A stretch of 64,000 bases of DNA from NCBI GenBank assembly GCA_001584585.1, contig LSYV01000006.1, positions 717,696 to 781,695 on the forward strand. The letters are read 5' to 3'. Each line of letters opens with the position of its first letter. Positions within the stretch are counted from its first letter, which is position 1. The notes beneath the pieces were generated by a model. The model was not told where the DNA came from. It did no database searches and saw only the letters and a list, made by a program, of their open reading frames with translations. Source of the DNA: Gonium pectorale. Taxonomy: Eukaryota > Chlorophyta > Chlorophyceae > Chlamydomonadales > Volvocaceae. A program made the position numbers and the translations under genes. Shown in pieces: positions 49,507 to 61,900 of the stretch.

Positions 49507-52002
49507 CCACGCCTCAAGTATTTCTTGAGGCGCACAAGTGGCGCAAGGAGCAGGCGCGGAAGCAGACGGCGCCGTTCACGCCGCGAGACGCTCGGCAGCT
49601 GTCTTAGCGACGTGCCGGCACGTCGTAATAAATCTCGGGCGGTGGCCGGGGCCAAGGCAAGGGCCAGGGCCGGGTTAGGAGATGCAGCCGTCAATCCTGA
49701 CACAATGCGGAGTGGCCACCTGGATTGGGCCGGGTCATGGCCTTGTGCAGTGGACATGTGGCCTTCCATGGTCGGTGCGTTTTTCGCACTTGGTATCTGT
49801 TGTGCGTGTGTGTTTTGTTGGGCGTTTTGGCTGCCGGTGTTGCGTTTTATGATGGTCTGCGGCCAATTGGGTGCGCTCTCCCAATTCATCTGCTGTTCCT
49901 GGCAACAAGTTAGGTGCATGGCAAGGGTTGATTGGCTTCGGGAGGCTTCGCGAGTATGATCGGATGCCCACCGGAATGGATTGCTTTGTATGCATGCCCG
50001 TTCGATTATGAGCGTGTATGCGGAGGTGGCGCCGGCCTAGTCCAGTCCTTGCACTCGGTGAGCTAGTGATGGGTAGACTTTTAGAAGTTTAGGGACACGG
50101 CAGCTATTTAGGACAAGAAGCATGATATGGAGCACGACGTGTTCGCAACGCAGCCCTGGGTGCTAGCAGGGAAAATGGTTGAGGTTTAGGCTGACAAGTC
50201 GGCTACGCGTATTGCCCAACGGATTAGGAGCGCGACATGGCCGCTGCTCCTTGCTTCACACCCGGCTCCGCCTTCCTGCATTTGCGGGACTCGCAGGCGC
50301 GCCGCATCACAGTGTGCAGCGTTTGTGCCGCAAGGCAAATGAAAGGTTGCCATGCTCTCGAAGCCAAAACGTTCTCCTGCGCCGTTTGTGTGGAATCGGC
50401 TGGTTAAGTGCGCTTGGTAGGGTTCTGGGGCATCGAGTCTGGGCCATCGGGTCGATGCAGGGGTTGACTTCGACTTCTTGTGCTGGCAGGCTAGAGACGG
50501 CGTGCGTAGTGGGTGTTGTGCAAAGCCTCCAGCCTCTAATCCGGCGGTGTGCTGATGAAGAATTAACGGTGTTCCTGTGCAGCGCTTGGAGCGCATGGGC
50601 ACTCAGCCTCTTTCGCACATAGCCGCGGCTGGTAGCCCAAACGCCGGCGCAACGCGCATCGGTACGCACGTTCGGTATTGTGATTTGCACGGGCCCGAGG
50701 ATGCATCATATTGGAGTCGAACTGATCGGGGACTGCACACCTTCGCCTGGCTGCTGCCTGTGACGAAGAGTCCGTTAGCCTGATCCGTGAATCACGGAGG
50801 CGGACGTTGAGTGTATCGGCGCGGGCTATAAATTGCAGTTACTGTTGTGCACGAAATGGGAAGGTAAAGTGGCAAAGTGCCAATGCACGGCAGATGTGTG
50901 TTTGGTCTAGCAACGAAATGATGTCTGCGCCGCGTCTGCCATATTTGGGAGGACTTTTTCGCTGCGGTGACAGGTTTGCCGCCTGTCTCATGTCCCCTGG
51001 CCTCAATGGCAGATGGCTTTGACGGCGCGGCCTGTGTCGGCTATGTGCGATGCGCTGAGGCTCCCTGTTCCGACAGGGCCACGCCGCGGTTGTGAAGGGC
51101 CACGACCCTGACGTGCAACCACCACGGGACAGGGACAGAGCAGCGCGTGTCTACGATGTCTGATCCTGCCCCCTAGTGAGGGAACAGTCGGTCCTGGCTT
51201 GTTTTCGGGCTTGAGCGCTTGGAGAGTGAATGAAGTTGGCGCCCCCGTGAGAGGCGTGCGGGCGCCAGACTGCGGGCTTGCAGTTTCAGCCCTTGCCGTC
51301 GGTGGTTGGTACTGGTGGACGTTTGATGTATGGTATTGACAGCGTCGGTACCGGGTAGGATCTTGCCGGCGCCTGCGTTGTGTTGGCTTGTCCTTTACCT
51401 TAGTGCAGCGGTGCTATGCATTTGGCGCTTGTACAGTATGGAAGGGAAGGACGGGGCCTCTGCTTTGTAGCGTTCGCGTGCGTATGCAACATAAGGCACA
51501 TGCAGGCGAAGGCCTGGGAGGGGCAGCGCAAGGGATTTGGGGGTGCAGGCAACCCATTCCATGGCAGCCAAACCAAACGAGCCGGAGTTGGGATTCTCCA
51601 ACTCGACCAAGATCCTCGTACACCTATCACAGGGGACATAGTACGGCAACTGGCCATCTGCACTTTGTGTATAGGTGGGCAGAGGTGAAGCCTCGACAAG
51701 GGAGGTAGTAACAAGCAAGTAGAAAACCTCGCGTGAGAGGAAGAGATGGGTGTCAGGGTGGTGTTGAGCAACACCAAAGCGGATGACTGTCCGATGTGTT
51801 TCGGACACACGCCAGTCTGGCAACACATGGTGCCGCCGTGTGCCGCCAAGGCAGATGCACACATGCCCAAAAATGCCGACTTTGAGGCTCGGCGGGGGCG
51901 GAGATCGCTCCAGGAAATCTGCAAAACCCCGGTACCGTACCTCGCGTACCACATGGGCACATGTGAGGCAACGGCGGCACCTTTTTCGGCAGTTTTCTAA
52001 AA
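49507..52002. other. Intergenic region; no gene seen
   Basis: About 2.5 kb between two plus-strand genes. Overlapping frames on both strands near 51.4-52.0 kb (up to 204 codons) lack domain features or matching splice structure. The region should hold the 3' untranslated region of the upstream gene and the promoter of the allantoin synthase gene. No TGTAA signal stood out. Confidence 0.5.
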
Positions 52003-52959
52003 ATGTCACTGAGGATCAGCTACGAACAGGCCCTGAGCTGCTGCGCTGCACAGAAATGGGCCCAGCAGCTCGCGGCACAGGGCCCCTACGCGGACATTGA
52101 CGCCCTGCTCGCGGTGGCGCGCCGCATCTGGTGGACCCAAACCGGCGTCCCGGGTTGGCTGGAGGCCCTGGCCGCCCATCCCAAAATTGGGGACAAGAAG
52201 GGAATGGAGGGCAAGCCTGAGGCGTTTGCCAGCTTCAGCCGGGGCGAGCAAGCTGCGGCCAGCCAGAGCCTGAGCGGCGATGTCAGCGCCGACCTAGTCG
52301 AGTGGAACCAGCGCTACCTGGACAAATTCGGCTTCATTTTCATTATCTTCGCAAAGGGCAAGACGGCCCCGCAAATCCTGGAGTCGCTGAAGAAGCGATT
52401 CCAGCGCCTGCCGCACGAGGAGCTGCAGACCGCCGCGCACGAGCAGATGAAGATCACGGAGCTGCGGCTTACGGGGCTGCTGGGCCTGCCCGCGGAATCA
52501 GCCGAGCAGGTCCTCGCCCGCACGCAACGGCGCGCGGAGCAGGTGCTCACCCACCTCGCGCCCCCGCACGGCGGCCCCCTGCGCTCCCCCATCACCACCC
52601 ACGTGCTGGACACGGCCACGGGCCTCCCCGCGCGCGGCCTGCCGCTGGCGCTCCTGAAGCAGGATGAGGTGTCCAAGGTCTGGGAGACGGTGGGCGAGGG
52701 CATCACCAACGAGGACGGCCGTGTCGGCACGCTGCTGCCCCCCGGCAACTATATCGTGCCGGGTCGCTACCGCATGTTCTTTGACACCGCGGCCTACCTT
52801 GCGGCCTGCAAGCTGGCGCACCCGGCCTTTTACTCCGAGGTCCCGTTCTACCCGGAGGTGGTGGTGGAGTTCATCATCACCGCCGACAAGGCCGCTGAGC
52901 ACTACCACATTCCGCTGCTGCTCAGCCCCTACGGCTTCTCAACCTACCGCGGCAGCTGA
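52003..52959 (+). CDS. TTL: Bifunctional allantoin synthase (OHCU decarboxylase / 5-hydroxyisourate hydrolase), intronless
   Basis: Converts 5-hydroxyisourate through OHCU to S-allantoin, the two steps after urate oxidase in purine breakdown; plant homologues are peroxisomal. The single 318-residue frame has both domains in the usual plant TTL order. The N-terminal decarboxylase (about 8-160) carries AAHPKIGD with the catalytic His, FSRGEQ, and KFGFIFIIFAKG. The C-terminal transthyretin-like hydrolase (about 197-318) carries ITTHVLD, NEDGR, the RYRMFFDTAAY strand and the diagnostic ending HYHIPLLLSP...YRGS. Between them RAEQVLTHL is one residue off the PTS2 pattern (R-[LVIQ]-x5-[HQ]-[LA]) at the position where plant TTL has an internal PTS2. 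Length is as expected and all key residues seem present. The start is the first Met, directly before the conserved decarboxylase start. Lack of introns is unusual in this window. Confidence 0.95.
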   Translation: MSLRISYEQALSCCAAQKWAQQLAAQGPYADIDALLAVARRIWWTQTGVPGWLEALAAHPKIGDKKGMEGKPEAFASFSRGEQAAASQSLSGDVSADLVEWNQRYLDKFGFIFIIFAKGKTAPQILESLKKRFQRLPHEELQTAAHEQMKITELRLTGLLGLPAESAEQVLARTQRRAEQVLTHLAPPHGGPLRSPITTHVLDTATGLPARGLPLALLKQDEVSKVWETVGEGITNEDGRVGTLLPPGNYIVPGRYRMFFDTAAYLAACKLAHPAFYSEVPFYPEVVVEFIITADKAAEHYHIPLLLSPYGFSTYRGS

Positions 52960-53998
52960 GGTCTGGGTTCGCCGGATGCATAGCGGTGCATGGTGGGGGT
53001 GCGAACAACAATGACGTGGGTTGGTTTTGCGTCAAGTGAGGTGCATGCAGGCTGGGGGGTCGTCGTTGGGGCGTGTGTGAGCTGCAAGGGGGCGCAGGCG
53101 TGCGGTTACGGGTTTACTTACGTGGCTAAGCCTTTCATTTACAAAGTGCGCTGCGGCTGACGGTTGGGACTATCGTACGGCATCTGGTTTGTTCTTAGAC
53201 ACTGTTATCTGGATTCATTCTGACCGCTGTACACGGCTTGTACGTCTTCCCCATGGCAGCCGGTAGCACGTGCCCCCCTGCTGCCCTTTGCCTCAATACC
53301 GCCCGTTGAGATGCGGAGGCGCGCGTGATCGGTTTGTGCGCCCCCGTTGAACCTCGGGAGGGACTGCACACTGCAGCCTGTACTGTACACGAATCTAGGT
53401 AGAGACATGATGGCCTGCCTGATATGCAATTTTTTAATGCTGCGCATGAGATTTCCTGCGATACAGGAGCCCGTGGTGGGTACTGCAATCTGCCCGTCAT
53501 TGCCACCTACCGGTAATGTGCATCTTACAGCAGCGACAGCCAGACAGACTGTGAACGCGCTTGTGAAGGCGTTACACACGAAACGCAAGAGTCAGTCTGT
53601 CAATGAGTCCATGAAGCTGCGTACGGCATCATGACATGTCGGCCATGGCCCTTGGGCATACGGCACATGCAGCCACAGAAATGCCGAGCCGTGCAGAAGT
53701 GCCGTGCCGTGCGATACCTCCACCAAATGCGGCCTACCACGCATTTCATCAAGCTGCTCCGAAATGCTTTTTCAAGTAGCACCTATGCACAATTGCACCT
53801 TAAACACAGCTTTACAACGACACAGTCAACCGTGCTTGGCGTGCCGGCTGAGAACATCCTGTCAACCCGCACACAAATTCTAAAGCCTGAAACTGCGCGA
53901 ATCTAACCTATAATGCGGCCAGTGCCTACCTCACCTAGGCATCTACGCTGCCGAGTGCACAACATTCGCTGCGTGCGCCGCGCGTGCACCTACTGCGC
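52960..53998. other. Convergent intergenic region (allantoin synthase and ELL 3' ends)
   Basis: No gene is seen in this 1.04 kb. It holds the 3' untranslated regions of the two converging genes. A minus-strand TGTAA lies at 53812-53816, well placed for ELL; a second minus-strand copy lies near 53140. No plus-strand TGTAA was noticed for the allantoin synthase gene. Confidence 0.5.
53812..53816 (-). terminator. Candidate TGTAA poly(A) signal of the ELL gene
   Basis: TTACA on the plus strand, TGTAA on the minus strand, about 185 nt after the ELL stop codon at 53999. Confidence 0.5.
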
Positions 53999-56900
53999 CT
54001 ACTGCGCCTTCGCACCCTCTCCACGGGCGACGTACTCGGCAACCCGGTCTCGCAAATCCGTCAGGTCCGCGTGGAGGTTGCGCCGGGCGCGCTTCCACAC
54101 CTGCGGCGGGTACAGCCAGTGCGCGTACACAACGAGCGCGTCACGATGGTGCCCACGAAGAAGGATTTTCAATGGGCAGCGAAACACTAGAGGAAGCTCT
54201 TCGCCAGCTGCGGGCCGCGTCAGCGCTGAAGGAAAGCCGAGAGTGTCCGCCATTAAACGACCGAGAGCTGGGCACACGGACTTGCCACCTCGAACCTTCC
54301 CACGCACATCGGATCAGATGAATCGGAAAGGGTTTGACGTGGGCCGTCTGACACACGTCAGCAGTTTCCACGTCGGACAAACAGCTTTCCAGGACCGACG
54401 GGAAACCCTGAACCAGCGCACCCCCCATCCCCATGTATCTCTCCGCCGCTTCCGCAATTACCGTATGCTCGAGAGAGCTCACCTCCAAGAGCTTCCACTT
54501 GGATGCCCCCAGCCGCCACAGCGCCATCACGCAGCGATGCCGCTCCTCGGGCCCACTTGCCGCCTCCACTGCCGCACGCTGCGCCTCTGCCTCCCGAACC
54601 ACCTCGCCGTACTTTTGGTTGAGCCTGTGGTACACATCGTACTTGCTGCGATATTCCTCCTCGTACTGCTTGTACTGCTCCGCAGAGCGCACGGCTGCGT
54701 GCGGTTCCGGCTTCCAGTCCACGTAGCTGCGGTACAGCTCCGCATCCTTGTCCTCCTCATCGAGATCAACATCCGCGTAAGCCTGCAATTCTGGATCCAG
54801 CCCGGATTCGTAGTCCGGCGAGGCCGCGCCGCCCACAGCGGGCGTCGACCGCTTGCCGTCCGTGTCCATATGACTTTCGCTGCCCGCGCCGCCGCGGCTG
54901 CCGCCGGCCCCACCCGCCGTCGCGTCCTCAGAGCCAGCGCGCAGGGCAACGCCGCGGCTCGTTGTGCCCGCGGCCCCACCAGCAGATCCGCCTCCGCCTC
55001 CTGCTCCTCCTCCCAAGCTGCCATCTATCGAGCGGCCCTTGGGCGGCGGCGGTGCCGCCGCGGCAGGTGCGGATGCCGGCGGCTGAGGCGGCGTTGCGCT
55101 GTGGAGCGGAAGGCCCTTTGGCCCGCCTGGCGCAGGTGCCTGCGCGGCTCGTCGGGCGACGGTGCTCGCACCAGGGCCTGCCGTTGTTGCTTTAGCGGTC
55201 ACGGTCGGCGCAGACCGCCCGGGCGCAACGGGCTGACCCGCGGGTCGGACGCCTCCGCTTTCCGGCCTCGGCGCCGTGGTTGTCGGCAGGGGATCAGCAA
55301 GATCGTCAAAGTCATCATAGCCGTCGAGACCACCCCCACCGCCACCGCCACCTCCGCTGCCGTCGCGACCCGACGGTGGCTTCCCGCTTCCCTGCTTCCC
55401 GGCCGCGCCCGTCTTGTGCCGTTTCGCGCCCGCGGGTCCATGCTTGGCGCCCGCCGGGCCTGCGGCGCCACGCGCAGGCCCCGCTGCCGGCTGGGGCTGC
55501 GAGAGGGGCTGCCAGTTGCCGTTCTCGTCGTCATCGTCGCCGCCCATTGACATGTCTGCACTACGGCCGGGGCCGGCGCCGCCACCGCCGCCGAGCCCAG
55601 CTGCAGCGCCACCGCTGTCCATATCAGGCGACAGGCGAGGGTCTGGTGAACAGCTGGCTACGCGCTTGCCAGGGGCCTGCCCCTGCCCCTGGCGGCCCGA
55701 ACCGACGCGACCGGCAGGCGGCCGACCCCGATCCGCGCCGTCTGCAGGGGTTCAGATGCAAGGAAAAGGAATGGGTGCATGTCATGCGAACTTTGGAAGT
55801 GCGCCAGGTCGGTGCAAGGCATGCAAGGCGCACTGTGCCAGTACTGTCAGCAGGTCGCGTCGGCACCTGACCGACAGCGGAGGCAACAACGCGCTGTAAG
55901 CCTTAAGAGCTGTCAGCCTGCCCCCGGTATGTAGATAGTTCAAGGACAGGTTGCACAGCACACGGTGGAGGTGACCCAATGTCGGGGCGGTAAATCCGCG
56001 TACCTGCACGCCCTGGACTGTGCGCGAGCATGGGGCTGGCACCCCCGCTGCCCCCGCTCCCGCTTGCCAAAAGTTCGTCCAAGCGAGCAGCCTCCCTTGC
56101 GGCCACGTCGGGTCTGCGGAGGGCAAATTCAGAAAGGCCAGGTTCGGCAGTTTGCTTCAACAGAACGCGGCCCTGCCGTTCCCTGCACACGCTTTCACAT
56201 CCATCGGCACAACGCCACCCCTGGCTGTGCCCCTTCAGTGATATCAGCGCCAGGAAGGATGCTCGGGCTTCATGAGCGGCCGGCAATCCAAGGCCCTGCT
56301 CCCAGGCGGCCCAAGCCAGTCACGCACTTGAGCTGCATCCGGTTGGCGGACATAGTGCAGATACTGTCGAGGGTTCGCCGCACGTACTCCCGCGCCTCCG
56401 GCTTGGCACCCGCAGCTCGGTACGTCGCGTCTATCCGGCTCTGAAGTGATGAAGCTGTCAGCGGCTGATCGCGCAGCAACGCCGCGACCACAAGGGACAA
56501 GTCACCGCGCCGCGCCGCTAACACGGCCGCTCGGGGCAACTCAGGCGGACCGGCGGCAGCGGCGGCGCCGCTGCCGTACCCGACCGGCGAGCTCCCGCCG
56601 CCCGCGCTGCCAGCCCCACCACCGCTCCCGGCACCACTGCCGCCGCCGCCAGAGCCGCGGCCGTCACCGCCGGCTGGCTGCGGCGCCGCGCCTAGCGAGG
56701 TATCAACCGGGGGCGGCGTGGGCGCTTTGCGTGGCTTGGGCGCCGCGGCGGGCTGCTGCGAGCGGGGTTTGGGGAGTTCCAATGGTTTGGGCGGCGGGCG
56801 TGCCGCATCGGCTCCTGGCCCCGCAGCGCGAGGCGCCGCGGCGGGCCCGTGGGTCGGCCGCATTGCGGCTGCGGCCCCATTGGCACCGATGCGGCCTGAG

Positions 56901-58164
56901 GGTCCGGGCGCAGCTGCGGGCTGCTGCTGAGGAGCTGGCACAGCGCGCGTCACGACCTCCGTGGTGGTCGTCACACGCGGCTGCACGCCTGCATGGGCAG
57001 AACGCAAGGGCGAGTCGCGCCGGTCGAGAGAGTTTAGCCCACCATCGCTGAACGCCCTCAGTTACCCCTCAATCTCGACTTGCGAGTACAAGACCGCCAA
57101 CTGTCCCTAGATCACGGCTTCTGTACGCCTTTGCGGACGGCCACACTGCTCCTGCGGCTCCCTTGAGAACCGTACGTGAAAACCCGCACCCGAACACACA
57201 ATACAGGGGTCACACCTGCGCCTCGCTGCCCCCCGTCCAGCAGCACAGCCGAGCGTTTCTTGCGGTCCTCGGCGACCCCGCCGGCCAGGCTGCCCGCCAG
57301 GCCACGGGGACGCGCATCCGAGTCGGCCGCACGCTGCAGGAATGGAACGGGTGGAGCGGGCGGGCGCACACGCCGAGTGGGGATGCTGGGCCAACTACGG
57401 CAGTGTGTCTGCCAGCGGACTGCGCTCGGTTCGCGGTGTACATCGGCTATTTAGCACACGCACCCAAGCGCAGAGGCAGTGCCCCGGCACACAAGAGCTG
57501 CCCGCTCGATGGCGTGTGACACCTCCAGTTGGGGCCACAGCGCGTGTACCCATACCCCACTCCCTTCCGGTACGGAAGCCCTGCAGCCTTTCCAACTTCT
57601 CTAACAATGCAAGCACCTGCAGCGTTAGGCGTTGACGTATGGCCGCTACCGCGGTGGCACCTCGTGCCTTGGGCGCCAGCTCCAGCACCTCCAGCTGGCC
57701 AGCTGCCGGCGCGCTGCTGAAGACGTACTCCGTGTTCCCAATGGACATGACTGCCTGGGGCACGGCAAGGCACACGCAGGGGCCCGGGGAGCGGGGAGGG
57801 GTTGGGCATGTGCGCATTCAGCAGAGGCGGCAAGGGGGGGGCGTCGTGGGAGATGACGGGGTTGGGCGTCGGTTCACAGCAGCTGCCACAGGGCCCAGTG
57901 TGCCTCCGGACGCGAGACGATACCCAATAAGCCCGTCCCATTCCTCTATGGCAAGGCTTTACGGCAAAGCAGCCCTCAACGCATGCGCACCTCGCGCTGC
58001 GGTTCCTCGCGAAAGCGCAGGGAGACCGGCTCCCCCACGGCCCGGGCATTGATGAGCGCCTGCTTGAGCTCGGGGGTGAGCCGAAGCTGAACGGCAAACG
58101 GCAACGGGTTGCGGGCTTGAAAGCAAAGCATCGCCTCAGGACGATGGCCCCCGCCGCTCGCCAC
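53999..58164 (-). CDS. ELL: RNA polymerase II elongation factor ELL homologue (7 exons)
   Basis: ELL suppresses Pol II pausing and is part of the super/little elongation complexes in animals. Exons, 5' to 3': 57991-58164, 57617-57754, 57216-57333, 56328-56988, 56004-56182, 54483-55741, 53999-54100; 876 residues, all phases closing. The N-terminal part (about 1-140: LPFAVQLRLTPELKQALINA, SIGNTEYVFSSAP) matches the ELL N-terminal region in layout. A winged-helix-like segment spans the exon 4/5 junction (about 315-400: DLSLVVAALLRDQPLTASSL, then MQLKERQGRVLLKQ). A Gly/Pro-rich disordered middle follows. The C-terminal occludin-homology domain lies at about 760-876 (YRSYVDWKPEP, YKQYEEEYRSKYDVYHRL, LHADLTDLRDRVAEYV), the family hallmark, with the usual YKxxYxxxYxxY heptads. 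The joining of the winged helix and of the occludin domain across splice sites in the right phase supports the model. Confidence 0.88.
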
Positions 58165-58974
58165 CGCCTCCAGTCACTAAAGCGTCCAGCACCAGCTACT
58201 TGTTGACCTGCCAAGCGCTTGGGCTGAGCCTTCCGGCAAAGCGTTTCCCGTTTCAGTAGCAGAGACCCGCTCGGGTGTTGTGGGTTGTGCCAGATTACAG
58301 CTCGGTGTGCAAGAATATAGCTGTTTACGCGTGCGGTGTGAGACAACAGCGCACGCAGGGCCACTGTTCCCGGTAGTGTCAGCTACCTTGCACGCAAGCT
58401 AGTGCATCATTATAATATTTCATTCCTAGGCTCTTCTTTTTGCCATGAACGAGCGATGGAGCGCGGCAGGGTGCAAGCACACGACAAGTGTCGTCCGTTG
58501 TGTTTTGGCTCCGTCATTCTCTAGTGCACTACATCCGTTACTCGGTACTGTTCGTCGGACCGGGATTTAATGTCAAATACACACCGCTGGGCGCGGTCCA
58601 CCTTGAACCGTGCCTGACTGTCCAAAGTCAGGCCTGCAAGCGAGTAGAATTCATAGATCATCGCGGGCAATGATGCGTGGCAGCTGGCGTTGGCGACCGG
58701 ATACTTTGGAACTGGGAGCTGGTTTGACACAGGACTGAGGTGTGGGACCGTTTCTGGTGCCTCCTCTACGGGGGTTGGAGCGGCACCATGGCAATCTGCT
58801 GTGCGGTTAGCGGAAGTGGGCGAAGCGCGCGAATCCGTCCTCTCAACTTCTGCAGTTGCGCACAGTGGCCCCTGTGGCGCCCTTGGGCTGTTACAAAGCC
58901 AACGACTCGACCTCTTGTGCTCACAGGCGCAATCGCGCTGTGCCAGGCGGGCGGCGGTCTAGCCGCGCGTGGCC
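58165..58974. promoter_or_regulatory. Divergent promoter region between ELL and a coiled-coil gene
   Basis: 810 bp separate the two start codons (58164 minus, 58975 plus). An AT-rich patch with TATAATATTT lies near 58411-58420. The region probably holds both promoters and 5' untranslated regions. No coding feature was recognised. Confidence 0.5.
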
Positions 58975-61900
58975 ATGTCGCGCAAGGACATAGAGGAGCT
59001 GCTGAAGCAGCTGAGGGAGGCGGGAGAGGTGCGGTGCGCTGACGGGTCCGGGAGGAGGTGGGGTCATGGTGTGGGACAAACCAGCAAAGAGAGGAAGGCG
59101 ACCGATGGTGCGGAGGGAGCGAGGCCGGGCTAGTTACACGAGGGACGGTCCAGCAAGACCCAGGATAGCCTGGGTTCCAGATATTGTACAATTCCAGATG
59201 CTTTAGCCATAATTGTGCGGCAGCTGTCGGGTTGGGCCCTTCCTCCCGGATCCCGGCTGCATGCACAATTCCATGCCACGCCCAGTTTTGCCATTCCCTT
59301 CGCGCCATTGTATTGCCTGTGCAGGCTGCCGGGTCGGATGGTGTTGTCACCGTCGAGGTCCCGCTGTTCCGCCAGGCGTTAGATGGGCTGGAGCGGCTTG
59401 AGCAGGTCGGGAACCTGCCACATGGGGTTGGGTTGACAGCAATGAGGGAGCCACGTATCCAAGCGGTCCCCATTGAGATTCCGTTTGACCCGCCTTTACC
59501 ATCACGATACGGCGTTGAGTGCCATGCTTGCGGTGCGGGTTTCTACAACAGCGGGATAACGGCCTCATCTATACTGGTGTGCTCACCGCAGGCTCTTGAC
59601 AACCGGCCCTCGTTGATCAAGAAGCTGAATGAAAAGATTATCAAGGTACATGGACCGAGAAGCAGCAGTCTTAAGGGCTCCATTGCAGAAGCCACGTCTG
59701 GGTGACAGCGGAAGCGCGCAGTTGCGTATGGTGTGGCCAGTCTGAGGCGCCCGCACGAGGGCGCGTTGGGGCCGGCCACCATGGAATGTGATAGGGAAGG
59801 GTGCTAAAGCGTGATAGAGCTTGCAGGTGCTGGCTCCTGGATTGCCGCCACGGCGGGCGCAGGGCTGCAGGCCTGTCTGCCCTTGTTTCTCCTGGTCTTT
59901 CATCGTGCCGAATCGTCCCGTCGCGCTCGTTGACCGTGTACCGCACGGCCGACAGCCTCCCCCTCGTCATGACGTGTGCGCCACCCCACCCGCAGCTGGA
60001 GGGCGAGCTGGAGATCCTGCGCAACGAGACGCGGGTGAATGAGCTCGAGCGCAAGGTGCAGGTAAGGGATGCGGGAGCGACCGCTCGGGGCCTCAGTTCA
60101 TGGATTGACCACAGGAGCGGCAGAAGCGTGGGTATGGTCTGCGCCGGGCTTGGCTGTCGCGGCGTGTCAAAAGTGTTGCCACCATACGCCGGCGATAACG
60201 CCGCCTGCCAGTATCATGGTGGTAAATGATAAAAGCTTACTCGGGGTTTGTTGGGGAGCCGCACGCATTAACACGCGCATTACAATCGTGGGCGAGTGGC
60301 GCCGCTGACGGGCCCCACGTTGGGCATCCACTGCAAGCAGTGTCCTCCACCCGTCGCTGGCTTTCCATCATCGTTGGCCCATGAACGATGCTGCTTCTCC
60401 TGACCTTCTCTGCGCAGCGCCTGGAAGTGGAGCTGCAGCGGTCGTACGCCACTAAGAACTTCACGCTCAAGAACGGGCTGCTGGAGATTGAGAAGGCCTA
60501 CCGCGATTTCATCTCCGCCTCCCCGGCCGTGCAGGGCCTGTGGGACGAAATCACGCTGCTGCTGGTGCGCAGCGAGGCTTTGGCGATAGGATTAAGGGGT
60601 TGGGGCGTCAGCGCAATGGCTGGGAACTTTTGCACGATTCCGTGTGCGAGGCTGTAGAGTCTCAAGTTACAACAACGGCACGAAGGCCCGCCGGCAAGCC
60701 TCTGTGTTAGTCTACCGTGCATCCACGTTTTCCTTATCAGCCGCATGTTAACCATGACTGCGCCGCAGGTCGAAGACAAGGAGTCGCTGCCGCAGCACAT
60801 CCTGCTGCGCAGGCAGCAGATGGTGCAGCGGGCCCAAGAAGGTACGGTTATTCGGGGGCATGCTTGGCCGCGCGATGCGGCGCAGACCAGCAGCCGACGC
60901 CAACGTAAAGTATCCGGTGACACGTCAATCTTGCCAGGTGAAATCCCATGTTATAACGGCTTTGTCAGCCCCGTAGTCGTGGCTTGCGTGCTCCCATGAA
61001 TACCGAACCCCTGCCTATGGCAACGCCCTCAGCTGCGACCCCAGACTCTCCGGTGGCCCCTGCCGACGCCCAAGCCACCGAGCACCCGTCCGCGCCCGCA
61101 TCTTCAACATCCTTCGTGCAGCGGCAAGTGGACAAGTTCAAGGTCAGGATGGCCGTGCGCGGCTGACCGCAAAACTAGGCGCCTGCTTGGCTGTATGGTG
61201 GTGAAGTGAGGCCCTGACAGCAGTCATCTGGAGCCCTTGATTATGCCTTCAATCAAGCGAGGTCCTTCAGCTGCACTTGCCATGCACTGGGCGGGCGATA
61301 AGGCGGGCCGCTTGCCCCCCAAAGCTCCATCTAGGCCGCAATTGGACAAATACTTAGCCGCCTTGGACTTGTCCCGACGCCATGAGATGGTGCACTGCAT
61401 GCCGGTAATTGCTCCATAGCCCTTTCATGTTACCTGTCTGTATTCAAGGCCCCAACCCAAAACATTTCAAACCCCCAGGACTACACCTGGACCCCGGGGA
61501 CGCTGGACCCGCTGGATCCCAACCACCCACACAACCAGCACCTGCAAATCGCGTATCCCCACTACTTCCCTGGCCTACCGGGGCAAGCCGAGGCGATCCG
61601 GGGCGGCGGCGATGCAGACACAGCCGGCGCAGAGGCGGAGGCTGCAAGCGCAGATCCCGCCGCGCTGGCGGCGCTGCGCGAGCAGTACGACGCCGTGGCG
61701 GCGGCAGCGGCGGCGTCGGGTTCGCTGCTGCCGACGGCGCCGCACTGGGGCTCGCTAGCGCCCGAGCCTTCGCCGCTGAGGCCCGTGTCACTATTCAGCA
61801 CTGGCGGGAGCGACGGTAAGAGTTTCGTGTGAAGAGAAGGCCACTGAGGTTGGGTCGGGCATGACCCAAAGGGTGCGTCAGGCATCGGCGTGTGCGACAG

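Noticed and set aside
53913..55550. 545-codon plus-strand frame
   Set aside because: Antisense to the long ELL exon; its Arg/Cys-rich translation is the mirror of Gly/Ala/Pro codons, while the minus frame carries the occludin-homology domain.
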